Source: Lysinibacillus xylanilyticus
GTDB lineage: Bacteria > Bacillota > Bacilli > Bacillales_A > Planococcaceae
DNA length: 64,000 nt
Reading direction: 5' to 3'
Assembly: GCF_001183605.1 (NCBI RefSeq)
Contig: NZ_LFXJ01000002.1
Span: 374,501 to 438,500, forward strand
Part shown: positions 1 through 7,330 of the stretch, piece by piece
Position numbering within the stretch: position 1 is the first letter of the stretch
Layout of the letters: the number at the start of each line of letters is the position of its first letter
The notes under the pieces: model-generated
Databases searched by the model: none
What the model saw: only the letters and a program-made list of their open reading frames with translations
What the model was told of the DNA's origin: nothing
Position numbers and translations under genes: made by a program

Positions 1-102
1 TTAGGAAACAACACGATGATCGATGCTCAAAATAAAGGTGTTGTCATTGAATCACTTGATTGGTGGAATCAATATTTAGTAGGCTTCGGTCGTATTCAAT
101 AA
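1..102 (+). CDS. C-terminal fragment of an unidentified protein
   Basis: An open frame runs from the first base of the window to a TAA at 100-102 and gives the last 33 residues of a protein ending in WWNQYLVGFGRIQ. The start lies outside the window. It is followed 32 bases later by a strong hairpin terminator, which supports a real gene end. I do not recognise the family and assign no function. Confidence 0.6.
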   Translation, partial: LGNNTMIDAQNKGVVIESLDWWNQYLVGFGRIQ

Positions 103-134
103 GCCTTACTATTATATAGACGATTGAAATAGCA

Positions 135-182
135 AAAAGGTCATCTTTGTAAAAGAAAAATTACAAAGATGACCTTTTATTA
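135..182. terminator. Bidirectional intrinsic terminator
   Basis: An 18-bp perfect inverted repeat (135-152 pairing with 161-178, arms containing GGTCATCTTTGTAA) has A-rich and T-rich flanks on both sides. It can terminate the gene ending at 102 and also a minus-strand unit whose remnant lies at 194-498. Confidence 0.85.
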
Positions 183-193
183 TTTGATGGTAT

Positions 194-498
194 TTAAGAT
201 CCTGCAAGTAAACCAATCATGATATAGTTATCCATTAATTTAGGCTCGACTACTCGGTGAATAATGAGTAAAATAACATCTGTAATGAATAAATTTACAC
301 AGGTGGATATATTTACTGCTATAGTCCCGGTTACTAAAGTGGAGCCGAGGAAAGGGATCGCAACATTTATTTATAAAATGATTGTCGTCATTATGGCGTA
401 TTTTCCTTGAGTCAATTCCAATCATAAAGCTAACACGTAAAATTTGTCTTTAATAGTCGAAAGAAATGTTTCCTTGCATATTGATCCTCATTTCTGAT
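194..498 (-). pseudogene. Decayed remnant of a membrane protein gene (tentative)
   Basis: On the minus strand one frame reads as the C-terminal part of a hydrophobic protein (for example NVAIPFLGSTLVTGTIAVN, then LFITDVILLIIHRVVEPKL) ending at a TAA at 194-196. Two in-frame stops interrupt it, and the N-terminal part is missing. The residue composition looks membrane-protein-like and the terminator at 135-182 would suit it. This is inferred by eye from reading frames; no family is recognised, and it could be chance. Confidence 0.35.
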
Positions 499-652
499 AA
501 TTTTGAGATATACAATTAAGGATCTTTGTTTGGAAATAAAGTTATTTGTGACTTTAATTTAATAGTAGTAAAGTAACCAATTATATAAATTAAGACAACA
601 CCTATAAGTTCGCCATTTTTTACGTTCTGAAACAATAAAGGTAGGGATGATC

Positions 653-1201
653 ATGGAAAAAGAGATTTTGCAACTTTTTAGTAATTTAACAGAGCGTGAC
701 CGTGATATGCAATACAAATCATACGAAGAGTTGATGAAAATTATGCAGGAACCAGTTGATTGGACATATTCAGTTTGGGAACAACTTGTTCAGGCTCTTA
801 CATACAAAAATGGACATGTGCGTGCAAGTGCTGCACAAATTTTATGCGCGTTGGCTGCAAAAAGTGATCCTGAAGAAAGAGTATTAGAGGACTTTTTAAA
901 GATTTGGGCAGTAACGTATGATGAAAAAACAGAAACTGCGAGGCATACTTTGCAGGCAATTTGGAGAATAGGTTTAGCAGGGCAGGTACAAAGAGATTTA
1001 GTCGTATCATATTTGGCGAAAAGATTTCAAATATGCTTAGACGAAAAGCACCCGACGTTGATTCGCTATGATATTATTGTATCTTTTAAAAAGCTATTCG
1101 ATGCAACGAAAGACCCGAAACTACTAGAGATTGCACGGCGTTTAATTGAAGAAGAAGAAGATGTTAAATACAAAAAGAAATATAAGAATGCCATCTGTTA
1201 A
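653..1201 (+). CDS. HEAT/ARM-like alpha-helical repeat protein
   Basis: A protein of about 182 residues made almost entirely of predicted amphipathic helices in pairs. Segments such as WEQLVQALTYKNGHVRASAA and the later block with ETARHTLQAIWRIG resemble HEAT-type helical hairpins, with the typical Arg/Asp turn positions. There is no signal peptide or membrane segment, so it is probably a cytoplasmic scaffold or partner-binding protein. The ATG at 653 is preferred over the one at 647 because AAAGGTAGGG (637-646) then sits at a workable distance. It is followed by over 600 bases without a gene. The partner and role are unknown. Confidence 0.75.
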   Translation: MEKEILQLFSNLTERDRDMQYKSYEELMKIMQEPVDWTYSVWEQLVQALTYKNGHVRASAAQILCALAAKSDPEERVLEDFLKIWAVTYDEKTETARHTLQAIWRIGLAGQVQRDLVVSYLAKRFQICLDEKHPTLIRYDIIVSFKKLFDATKDPKLLEIARRLIEEEEDVKYKKKYKNAIC

Positions 1202-1451
1202 AAGTTGTGAAAAAGCTGTTTTTTGCGCAAATTCTCTCGGTGAGAGATAGCCTTTATAACATCAATCTAAGAAGTATAAGAAATCCCTGCACAAGCATGA
1301 GAGATACCCGTGTGGGCAATAAGATCACCCGAGTGCATAAGGTAATACCTGCATGATTTTTATCCAACGTATTTGTTTATTCTAATTCCACAGCTATTTT
1401 TTCCTATTAATCTATGTTAAACTGCTTAACAAGTGAATAATTCTTGCAGAA
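1202..1451 (+). other. Intergenic spacer with several short hairpins
   Basis: No gene is seen here. Short inverted repeats occur, such as CTCTC-GGT-GAGAG near 1235-1247 and a CCCGTGTGGG segment near 1307-1316, but no T-run follows them, so they are not clear terminators. The promoter for the riboswitch transcript should lie near the 3' end of this spacer. Confidence 0.4.
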
Positions 1452-1640
1452 TAAGGGTGCTGAACTATAGCATAATCGGGAATTCGGTGAAAAACCGAAG
1501 CTGTTTCCGCAACTGTAAGTACAGGAATCATAAAGATATACCACTGTCGAATTGTCTGATGGGAAGGTTTTTATGACTCACAACGTGATTGAATGTTGTG
1601 AACTGTACAAGCCAGGAGACCGACCTTTGTTTGAACGTAT
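1452..1640 (+). promoter_or_regulatory. Cobalamin (adenosylcobalamin/B12) riboswitch
   Basis: The segment carries the hallmarks of the cobalamin aptamer in order: GGGTGCTGAA-like opening at 1455, a GGTGAAAAACCG hairpin and CCGCAACTGTAAGT core around 1486-1520, a CCACTG/GATGGGAAGG junction around 1551-1567, and the B12 box AGCCAGGAGACC at 1610-1621. The total length is about 190 nucleotides, typical of the class. An intrinsic terminator follows at 1723-1758, so control is probably by transcription termination when B12 is bound. The regulated genes are the adenosyltransferase-like gene and btuF. Confidence 0.93.
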
Positions 1641-1722
1641 GATAACTCTTCGGAAGCTAGGAGAATATGGGGCAATTACATAGGCTATATCGTGTCTGCT
1701 ACGACACTATTTATGTTATTTT

Positions 1723-1758
1723 CGTTGTTTCCTTAGGAGTGGGAACAACGTTTTTTTT
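1723..1758 (+). terminator. Riboswitch-associated intrinsic terminator
   Basis: CGTTGTTTCC (1723-1732) pairs with GGGAACAACG (1741-1750) and is followed by eight T residues. It lies between the cobalamin aptamer and the first gene of the operon and is the likely expression platform. A smaller hairpin (GTGTC-TGCTAC-GACAC, about 1692-1707) sits between the two and could belong to the antiterminator switch. Confidence 0.85.
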
Positions 1759-1845
1759 ATGTACACTTATAATTCACCTGAAGAAATCCTAGGAAGAGTG
1801 TGAATGAAGTAAGAATTTTTCACGAAGGAAAGCGGGGACTTAGAT

Positions 1846-2388
1846 TTGAAAAAAGATGCGCGTTATTCTTGTTATCCATTTATGCGTGAAAAGGCATCAA
1901 CAGTTGATTTTGAAATTCGAACGGATAGCCTTACAACACATATTGGCGTCGCATTGGCGGCGGTAAAAAAGGAAACGGTAGAGGTAGTAGCAGATGATTT
2001 ACTAGCCATTTTACCAATGGCTTACCATGTAAATGGGTCAGTCCGAGGTAAATTGGCGGTAACTGAAGATGATTTGACTTGGCTTAGTGATCGCTATGAT
2101 TTCTATGTTAGTCATGTTAAGGATGAAATACAAAACTTCGTATTACCTCAAGGGACAGGGGCTGCTACTGCATTACATTTATGCCGTAGTGAAGCGAAAA
2201 AATCATATCGCGTTTTACACAAAGTGTCTGAAGAACGGGAAGTACCAGCTATTCTCTTTGATTATTTAGGATTACTAGCCAATGTCTTTTTTGTAATGGC
2301 TGTCTATATGAATCAGTATGCTGGTATTGCTGAAATACCGTTTATTAGTAAGTCGTACCCGATGAAGAAGAAAAAGGAGAATCAATGA
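1846..2388 (+). CDS. Divergent ATP:cob(I)alamin adenosyltransferase-like protein (PduO fold)
   Basis: A protein of 180 residues. Its C-terminal half matches the helical core of PduO-type corrinoid adenosyltransferases: FVLPQGTGAATALHLCRSEA around residues 99-118 aligns with the family's FxLPGGxxxxAxLHxxR block, and YLGLLANVFFVMAVYMN resembles the final Leu-Ser-Asp-Leu-Phe-Phe helix. The N-terminal TKTGDxGxT ATP-binding loop is not visible, and the RxxxRRxER catalytic stretch reads RSEAKKSYR, so activity is doubtful. TTG at 1846 has GCGGGGA upstream. It is the first gene behind the cobalamin riboswitch, one base from btuF, so a corrinoid-related role is well supported even if the catalysis is not. 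Confidence 0.75.
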   Translation: MKKDARYSCYPFMREKASTVDFEIRTDSLTTHIGVALAAVKKETVEVVADDLLAILPMAYHVNGSVRGKLAVTEDDLTWLSDRYDFYVSHVKDEIQNFVLPQGTGAATALHLCRSEAKKSYRVLHKVSEEREVPAILFDYLGLLANVFFVMAVYMNQYAGIAEIPFISKSYPMKKKKENQ

Positions 2389-2389
2389 A

Positions 2390-3355
2390 ATGAAGAAAAT
2401 GTTTAAACTACAATGGCTTTCTGTGTTGATGCTGGCACTCGTATTAGTTGGCTGTGGCACGAAAGAGGATACAAATAAAGAGACTGTTTCTAAGGAAGAT
2501 CAACAAGTTGAGAAAACTAGCTATAAAGTTAAGGATGACCGTGGCGTAGAAGTAGAGTTTGCTGCTGTACCTAAAACTATTGTTTCATTACAACCTAGTA
2601 ATACAGAAATTTTATTTTCTCTAGGTGTGGGTGATAAAATCGTTGGTGCTACTGAGTATGATACGTATCCAGAAGAAGCGCAAAAAATTGAGCGTGTTTC
2701 TGATTCTGTAAAATTCAACAGTGAGCGTATTTTAGCGTTAAAGCCAGATGTCGTTATTGCCTATACAACTGGAGGCAAAGATGAAGAAAATTTGAATGCA
2801 TTAAAAGGTCTTGAGGATGCGGGTATCAAAGTGTTTGCCATTCAATCAGCTACCTCATTTAATGATGTTTACGGCGATATCCAACAAATCGCAACGGTTA
2901 TGGGAATCAAAGATAAAGGCGACAAGTTAAATGAAGATATTAAAGGTAAAATTGCAGAAGTCCAAGCGAAAGTCAAAGATGTGAAAGAACCAAAAAAAAT
3001 CTATTTAGAAATTGGTCCAAAGCCAAACTTATACACAGCTGGTTCTGGCACATTCCAACAAGAGATTTTAAATGCTGCGAATGTTAACAATGTATTTGCA
3101 GACCTCAAAAGCTGGGCACCGGTATCTGAGGAAGATGTCATTGCGAAAAAACCAGATGTCATTTTAACAACAGTAAACTATGTGAAAGACCCAGCGGCAG
3201 AAATCCTTTCTCGTGATGGATGGAATTCAATCACTGCTATTCAAAATAAAGCGGTTTACTATATAGATACTGATATTTCAAACCGTCCGGGTCCACGTAT
3301 TGGCGAAGCTGTTGAGTTAATAGCAAAAGCAGCATACCCTGAGTTATTTAAATAG
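2390..3355 (+). CDS. btuF: Vitamin B12 ABC transporter substrate-binding lipoprotein BtuF
   Basis: A lipoprotein of 321 residues with a signal peptide and lipobox (LVLVGCG, lipid-anchored Cys near residue 22), followed by a type III periplasmic-binding fold of the helical-backbone metal/corrinoid receptor family. Typical motifs are PKTIVSLQPSNTEILFSLG near residue 60, LALKPDVVIAY near 115 and AAYPELF at the C-terminus. It would capture corrinoids outside the membrane for a BtuCD permease/ATPase. The upstream riboswitch strengthens B12 as ligand over iron chelates. Oddly, no btuC or btuD follows: a terminator and a repeat array come next, so the partner permease must be encoded elsewhere. Confidence 0.88.
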   Translation: MKKMFKLQWLSVLMLALVLVGCGTKEDTNKETVSKEDQQVEKTSYKVKDDRGVEVEFAAVPKTIVSLQPSNTEILFSLGVGDKIVGATEYDTYPEEAQKIERVSDSVKFNSERILALKPDVVIAYTTGGKDEENLNALKGLEDAGIKVFAIQSATSFNDVYGDIQQIATVMGIKDKGDKLNEDIKGKIAEVQAKVKDVKEPKKIYLEIGPKPNLYTAGSGTFQQEILNAANVNNVFADLKSWAPVSEEDVIAKKPDVILTTVNYVKDPAAEILSRDGWNSITAIQNKAVYYIDTDISNRPGPRIGEAVELIAKAAYPELFK

Positions 3356-3379
3356 TCTATATTGAAAAAGAGTATTTTG

Positions 3380-3406
3380 GAGCTGTCCTTTATGGGCAGC
3401 TTTTTA
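3380..3406 (+). terminator. Intrinsic terminator after btuF
   Basis: GAGCTGTCC pairs (with one G-U) with GGGCAGCT around a TTTAT loop and is followed by a T-run. The T-run runs directly into the AACTTCTTTC start of a dispersed repeat. Confidence 0.8.
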
Positions 3407-3463
3407 ACTTCTTTCTGAAAATGCAAAGTCGACTCCGGGCGCAAATATGCCGAGGCATAAGTG
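3405..3463 (+). repeat. Short copy of the AACTTCTTTC...GGCATAA composite repeat
   Basis: It begins TAACTTCTTTC immediately after a terminator T-run and ends with GGGCGCAAATATGCCGAGGCATAA, a variant of the GGACGCAATTATGCCGAGG end module seen at 9260, 10860, 20710 and 38615. The internal part is missing compared with the long copies. Confidence 0.75.
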
Positions 3464-3895
3464 ATCGGTTAAAGTGGGTAACTGCTCCGCTTTGATGAAG
3501 AAGTGAACGGGTAGGGTGGATAACTGCTCCGCTTTGGAGAAAAAGTGATCGGTTAAAGTGGATAACTGCTCCGCTTTGATGAAGAAGTGAACGGGTAGGG
3601 TGGATAACTGCTCCGCTTTGGAGAAAAAGTGATCGGTTAAAGTGGATAACTGCTCCGCTTTGATGAAGAAGTGAACGGGTAGGGTGGATAACTGCTCCGC
3701 TTTGGAGAAAAAGTGATCGGTTAGAGTGGATAACTGCTCCGCTTCGAAGAAAAAGTGAACAGATAGATTGGATAACTGCTCCGCTTTGATGAAGAAGTCA
3801 TCAGGTAAAGTGGAAACCCGCTCAGCATTGATGAAGAAGTGATCAGGTAACACGGCCACCTGCCTCGCTTCGATAAAGAAGCGGTCAAATAGTTC
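3463..3895 (+). repeat. 42-bp tandem repeat array (about 10 units, alternating two subtypes)
   Basis: The motif ACTGCTCCGC recurs at 3481, 3523, 3565 and so on with an exact 42-base period. Two subtypes alternate: one continues TTTGATGAAGAAGTGAACGG, the other TTTGGAGAAAAAGTGATCGG, giving an 84-base higher-order unit. The last units (from about 3770) are increasingly diverged. Because 42 is a multiple of three, an open frame of 151 codons survives on the minus strand (peptide unit HFFIKAEQLSTLPV), but it has only a weak GTG start and no convincing ribosome binding site. It is best treated as a non-coding minisatellite. Confidence 0.9.
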
Positions 3896-4007
3896 CCCTC
3901 ATGCTCAAAGTACTGTATGACATTTCCTAGTGCGAAAATTGGTATTATATCGAATTGTTCTATAAAATAGAGATAAGAATGCTTGCTAACAGAGAGAGGT
4001 GCAGTGA

Positions 4008-4775
4008 GTGAAACAGTTTGATATAAAGATTGTTCCGTTTGAAGCAGTTCATAATTTTCGTGATATGGGTGGATATAAGTCGAGAGATGGGCGTGCTGTT
4101 AAGAATGGTTTGATTTATCGTTCAGCAGCACTTGGTAAAATGACGAAAGCGGATAAGGAGCTATTTGAAAAGCTAGGTGTGAAAACAATTTTTGATTATC
4201 GAGACAACCACGAGGCTCAAAATAATCCTAATCCGGTATTTCCGTATGCCAAGTATATTCAAATACCGGCAAAGGGAAATCATGCTTTTGAGATGCCTAC
4301 AAACACTGGTGGAAAAGATTTTTATAAGGTTGTAAGCCCAGAGATGTTCCGAGACTTTTATGCACAAATGCCTTTTAATAATGGCTCGTTTAAAAAGTTA
4401 ATAGCAACGATTCAACATCCTGAAAATTTAGGGCTTGTTCATCATTGTGCGGTCGGGAAAGATCGAACAGGTATTGGCAGTGCACTTATTTTACTTGCTT
4501 TAGATGTACCTGAGGAAACGATAATGGAGGACTATTTAGATACAAATGTACATCTACGTCCCTTAGTAGAACGAATGGCTCAGACAATTCAGCAAGATTA
4601 TAACGATCGAGAATTACAGCAATTTTACGCCTTAATGTCTGCCCGTGAGGACTATTTACAAGCAGCATTTAATGCAATAGATAACCGATATGGCTCTAAG
4701 ACTTCTTTTTTAGAGCAAGAGTTTGGTTTAACAATAGAAAAACGTAAGCAATTGCAGGACCATTGCTTAATATGA
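4008..4775 (+). CDS. Tyrosine-protein phosphatase (Y_phosphatase3 / protein-tyrosine/serine phosphatase family)
   Basis: A cytoplasmic protein of 255 residues with the CX5R phosphatase signature HCAVGKDRTG (nucleophile Cys147, Arg153), preceded by the family's N-terminal NFRDMGGYKSRDGR block near residues 17-30 and an IFDYRDNHEA segment that supplies the general-acid region. The length and the GKDRTG variant fit the bacterial dual-specificity/phosphoinositide-type family related to Listeria LipA. GTG at 4008 has AGAGAGGTG upstream. The substrate may be phosphotyrosine or a phosphoinositide and cannot be told from sequence. It is monocistronic, bounded by a terminator. Confidence 0.88.
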   Translation: MKQFDIKIVPFEAVHNFRDMGGYKSRDGRAVKNGLIYRSAALGKMTKADKELFEKLGVKTIFDYRDNHEAQNNPNPVFPYAKYIQIPAKGNHAFEMPTNTGGKDFYKVVSPEMFRDFYAQMPFNNGSFKKLIATIQHPENLGLVHHCAVGKDRTGIGSALILLALDVPEETIMEDYLDTNVHLRPLVERMAQTIQQDYNDRELQQFYALMSAREDYLQAAFNAIDNRYGSKTSFLEQEFGLTIEKRKQLQDHCLI

Positions 4776-4782
4776 TAAGAAA

Positions 4783-4815
4783 CCCTTTCACATAAAATTG
4801 TGAAAGGGATTTTTT
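4783..4815 (+). terminator. Intrinsic terminator
   Basis: CCCTTTCACA (4783-4792) pairs perfectly with TGTGAAAGGG (4799-4808), followed by ATTTTTT. Confidence 0.9.
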
Positions 4816-4898
4816 ACGTATTATACTAGCTTTACAATGTTTCATAATAAAAACTCTTTACACCCTAAAAATCTATGATAAGATACTATATATTTTTA

Positions 4899-5000
4899 TC
4901 CCGCGGTAACGGGTAGTAATCTATCGGTACCGAAAGCGAAGAGTTAGGTACAAAACTCCCATCTTAAAATGGGTAGTTGGGAGATTAACTGCCCGTAAAA
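4899..5000 (+). promoter_or_regulatory. Candidate structured leader RNA upstream of the MATE gene
   Basis: The 5' leader has nested pairing. ACGGGTAG-TAATCT (4909-4922) can pair with AGATTA-A-CTGCCCGT (4982-4997) as a long closing stem. Inside it CCCAT (4958-4962) pairs with ATGGG (4969-4973), or alternatively CTCCC (4956-4960) with GGGAG (4979-4983); these two are mutually exclusive. Upstream, CCCG (4900-4903) pairs with CGGG (4910-4913), competing with the closing stem. I could not match it to a known riboswitch class. Part of it (CGGTACCGAAAGCGAAG) resembles the dispersed repeats of this genome, so a repeat-derived leader is an alternative. Confidence 0.45.
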
Positions 5001-5030
5001 TCTTTATAAAGCGTATAGGAGAAGTGAAAA

Positions 5031-6416
5031 TTGTCAGACACATTAAGGGAAAGTGATATAAAAGAGACAAATAAGTTAAGTTTGTTCCATTTAACGTGGC
5101 CGATATTTTTAGAAGTATTTTTGTTTATGTTAATGGGACTAGCCGATACTTTTATGCTCAGTGCTTTATCAGATAATGCAGTATCAGGGGTTGGTGCAGC
5201 CAATCAGTATATCCATATTGCGATTTTAATACTTGAAGTAGTTGGTAATGGTGCTTCCATTGTTGTATCTCAATATTTAGGTTCAAGGCGCTTTTTTGAA
5301 GCAGCGAAGATTTCCGCTTTAGCAGTTACGATGAATTTGGTCGTTGGACTAATGATGAGTGTCTTATTTTTCTTCTTTTCGAGCCATTTAATGACCATGA
5401 TGAACTTGCAGGGAGAAGTGCTTAAATATGCTCAAAGCTATTTAGTAATCATAGGAAGTTTTATTTTTTTACAGGCAATTATAAATGCGTTAGCAGCGAT
5501 TATCCGTGTACATGGATGGACAAAGCAAACGATGTATGTATCGCTAGGTATGAATGTGCTACACGTTGTATTAAACTACGGTTTAATTTTTGGTAACTTA
5601 GGATTACCGGAGTTAGGTGTAAAAGGAGCGGCTATTTCCTCAGTTGTAAGTCGGGGATTAGCAGTTCTTGTGTTTTTCTGGCTGTTGTATCAAGTCATGG
5701 AAGTAAGAGTGAAGCTAGAATATTATTTCGAGTATTCAAAGGAATATATTCGAAAAATATTAAATATAGGCTTACCTTCAGCATTTGAGCAGGTACTTTA
5801 TCAGTTCTGTCAGATTGTCTTCCTTTATTATGCAACGTATTTAGGCACAGAGACACTTGCTGCAAGACAATATGCTATGAATATTTCGATGTTTACGTAT
5901 TTATTTGCGATTGCAATCGGGACGGGCACAGCTATAATTATTGGGCGAAATGTCGGTGCTGGTAAAAAAGATCAAGCTTATCATCAGCTTTGGTTAAGTG
6001 TACGCGCAGCTTTTGCCTTTACGATAACTATGGTTGCAGTTGTGACGATATTCCGTAAGCAACTTATGCACGTTTTTACTGATAATCAAGAGGTCATAGC
6101 CATCGGAGCGTCTGTCCTAGCATTAAGTATTCTGCTTGAAACAGGGCGTACGATGAATATTGTAGTTATTAACTCATTGCGTGCCTCAGGGGATGCAAGA
6201 TTCCCAGTGAAAATCGGTTTCTTATCAATGGTATGTATGAGCCTCCCACTAGGTTACTTGTTTGTCTTTGTTTTAGATTGGGGGCTAGTAGGTATTTGGC
6301 TAGCGATTTCGGCAGATGAATGGATGCGAGCCATTATCGTATACTTTAGATGGAAAAGTCGTAAGTGGGAGCGTTTTGCACTTGTTTCACCTACAGAACA
6401 AAAGGAGGCGAATTAA
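5031..6416 (+). CDS. MATE family multidrug/cation efflux transporter
   Basis: A protein of 461 residues with about 12 hydrophobic segments in two homologous halves, typical of MATE antiporters. Segments include WPIFLEVFLFMLMGLADTFM near the N-terminus and the second-half counterpart GLPSAFEQVLYQFCQIVFLY near residue 245. It should export cationic drugs or metabolites in exchange for H+ or Na+ at the cytoplasmic membrane. TTG at 5031 has AGGAG at 5017-5021. Its TAA overlaps the ATG of the methyltransferase by one base, so the two are translationally coupled; a drug pump next to an RlmA/TlrB-type rRNA methyltransferase suggests shared antibiotic-related physiology, which is inference. Confidence 0.9.
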   Translation: MSDTLRESDIKETNKLSLFHLTWPIFLEVFLFMLMGLADTFMLSALSDNAVSGVGAANQYIHIAILILEVVGNGASIVVSQYLGSRRFFEAAKISALAVTMNLVVGLMMSVLFFFFSSHLMTMMNLQGEVLKYAQSYLVIIGSFIFLQAIINALAAIIRVHGWTKQTMYVSLGMNVLHVVLNYGLIFGNLGLPELGVKGAAISSVVSRGLAVLVFFWLLYQVMEVRVKLEYYFEYSKEYIRKILNIGLPSAFEQVLYQFCQIVFLYYATYLGTETLAARQYAMNISMFTYLFAIAIGTGTAIIIGRNVGAGKKDQAYHQLWLSVRAAFAFTITMVAVVTIFRKQLMHVFTDNQEVIAIGASVLALSILLETGRTMNIVVINSLRASGDARFPVKIGFLSMVCMSLPLGYLFVFVLDWGLVGIWLAISADEWMRAIIVYFRWKSRKWERFALVSPTEQKEAN

Positions 6417-7252
6417 TGGGAGCACTTTCTAAAAGAGCTGCAGGGGCAGCCTTAATGGATAAAAATATTACACTTTTTGCTTGTCCAATTTGTCAGGAGT
6501 CAATGGGTGTATTTGAGCAGGGTAGATTAGTATGTTCCTCAAATCATTCTTTTGATATTGCCAAGCAGGGCTACGTCAATATGCTGACACATAGTGCGGT
6601 TTCTAAGTATAGTAAAGATCTTTTTGAATCTAGAAAAGCAGTTATTGATAGCGGCATCTATGATTTAGTAGAAGATAAAATCGGAGAGCTAATTGCTAAT
6701 GCAGAAACCGTGCTTGATACAGGGTGTGGTGAAGGTTCACATCTAGCCCGTATTATGGGGGATAAAAGAGGTAACTGTATTGGCGTTGGTATTGATATAG
6801 CGAAAGAAGGCATACTTGCTGCATCCCGACATTATCCAGAACAAATTTGGTGTGTTGGCGATTTAGTGAAAAGTCCATTTGCAAAATCAAGCTTTGATGC
6901 CATATTAAATATTTTATCGCCCGCCAATTACGAAGAATTTAAACGTCTATTAACTCAGAATGGTTGTGTTGTTAAGGTTGTACCTCAAAGCGGGTACCTA
7001 CATGAGCTTCGAGCCCAATTATATGCGGATTCTACAAAAGAGTCGTATTCAAATGAACAAATAGTTGCTCGTTTTAAAGAAAGCTTTGCTGATGTTAGTG
7101 TAGAACGTATTACTTATACAGTACCGCTAGCTACAGAGCTTTTACCAGCACTGCTTGAAATGACACCGATGGGCTGGCATAAAAAAGAAGAAGTCAATAT
7201 CCAGTTAAATGAAATTACGATTGATGTTGATGTATTAGTGGGAAGAATCTAG
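6416..7252 (+). CDS. rlmA: 23S rRNA (guanine-N1)-methyltransferase, RlmA family
   Basis: A protein of 278 residues. The N-terminus has a zinc-finger-like pattern (FACPICQESMG, then LVCSSNHSFDIAKQGYVNML) diagnostic of RlmA(I)/RlmA(II), which methylate N1 of G745 or G748 in 23S rRNA helix 35. The SAM-binding motif I is VLDTGCGEGSHLARI near residue 100, followed by GVGIDIAKEGI. The family includes TlrB/MyrA macrolide-resistance enzymes; Gram-positive members usually target G748. The start at 6416 is chosen because AAAGGAGGCG lies just upstream and it overlaps the MATE stop codon by one base; an upstream in-frame ATG at 6365 lies inside the MATE gene. Confidence 0.9.
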   Translation: MGALSKRAAGAALMDKNITLFACPICQESMGVFEQGRLVCSSNHSFDIAKQGYVNMLTHSAVSKYSKDLFESRKAVIDSGIYDLVEDKIGELIANAETVLDTGCGEGSHLARIMGDKRGNCIGVGIDIAKEGILAASRHYPEQIWCVGDLVKSPFAKSSFDAILNILSPANYEEFKRLLTQNGCVVKVVPQSGYLHELRAQLYADSTKESYSNEQIVARFKESFADVSVERITYTVPLATELLPALLEMTPMGWHKKEEVNIQLNEITIDVDVLVGRI

Positions 7253-7330
7253 TTATTTCATATGCAATTGCTATATACCGGTCTTTTCGATTACAATGGG
7301 TATAACTATTGAATAAGGTAGGATGAGACA

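Noticed and set aside
240-425. 61-codon minus-strand frame
   Set aside because: Its translation is unlike a protein; the neighbouring frame with two stops reads as a hydrophobic remnant instead.
3404-3859. 151-codon minus-strand frame with repeated HFFIKAEQLSTLPV peptide
   Set aside because: It lies wholly in the 42-bp tandem array whose period is a multiple of three; the start is a GTG with no convincing ribosome binding site, and it overlaps a dispersed repeat.
3463-3895. CRISPR array
   Set aside because: The units are head-to-tail with no unique spacers; the variation follows two alternating subtypes.
4899-5000. Purine, yybP-ykoY, guanidine or THF riboswitch
   Set aside because: None of the conserved cores I know for these classes could be aligned, so only a generic structured leader is reported.
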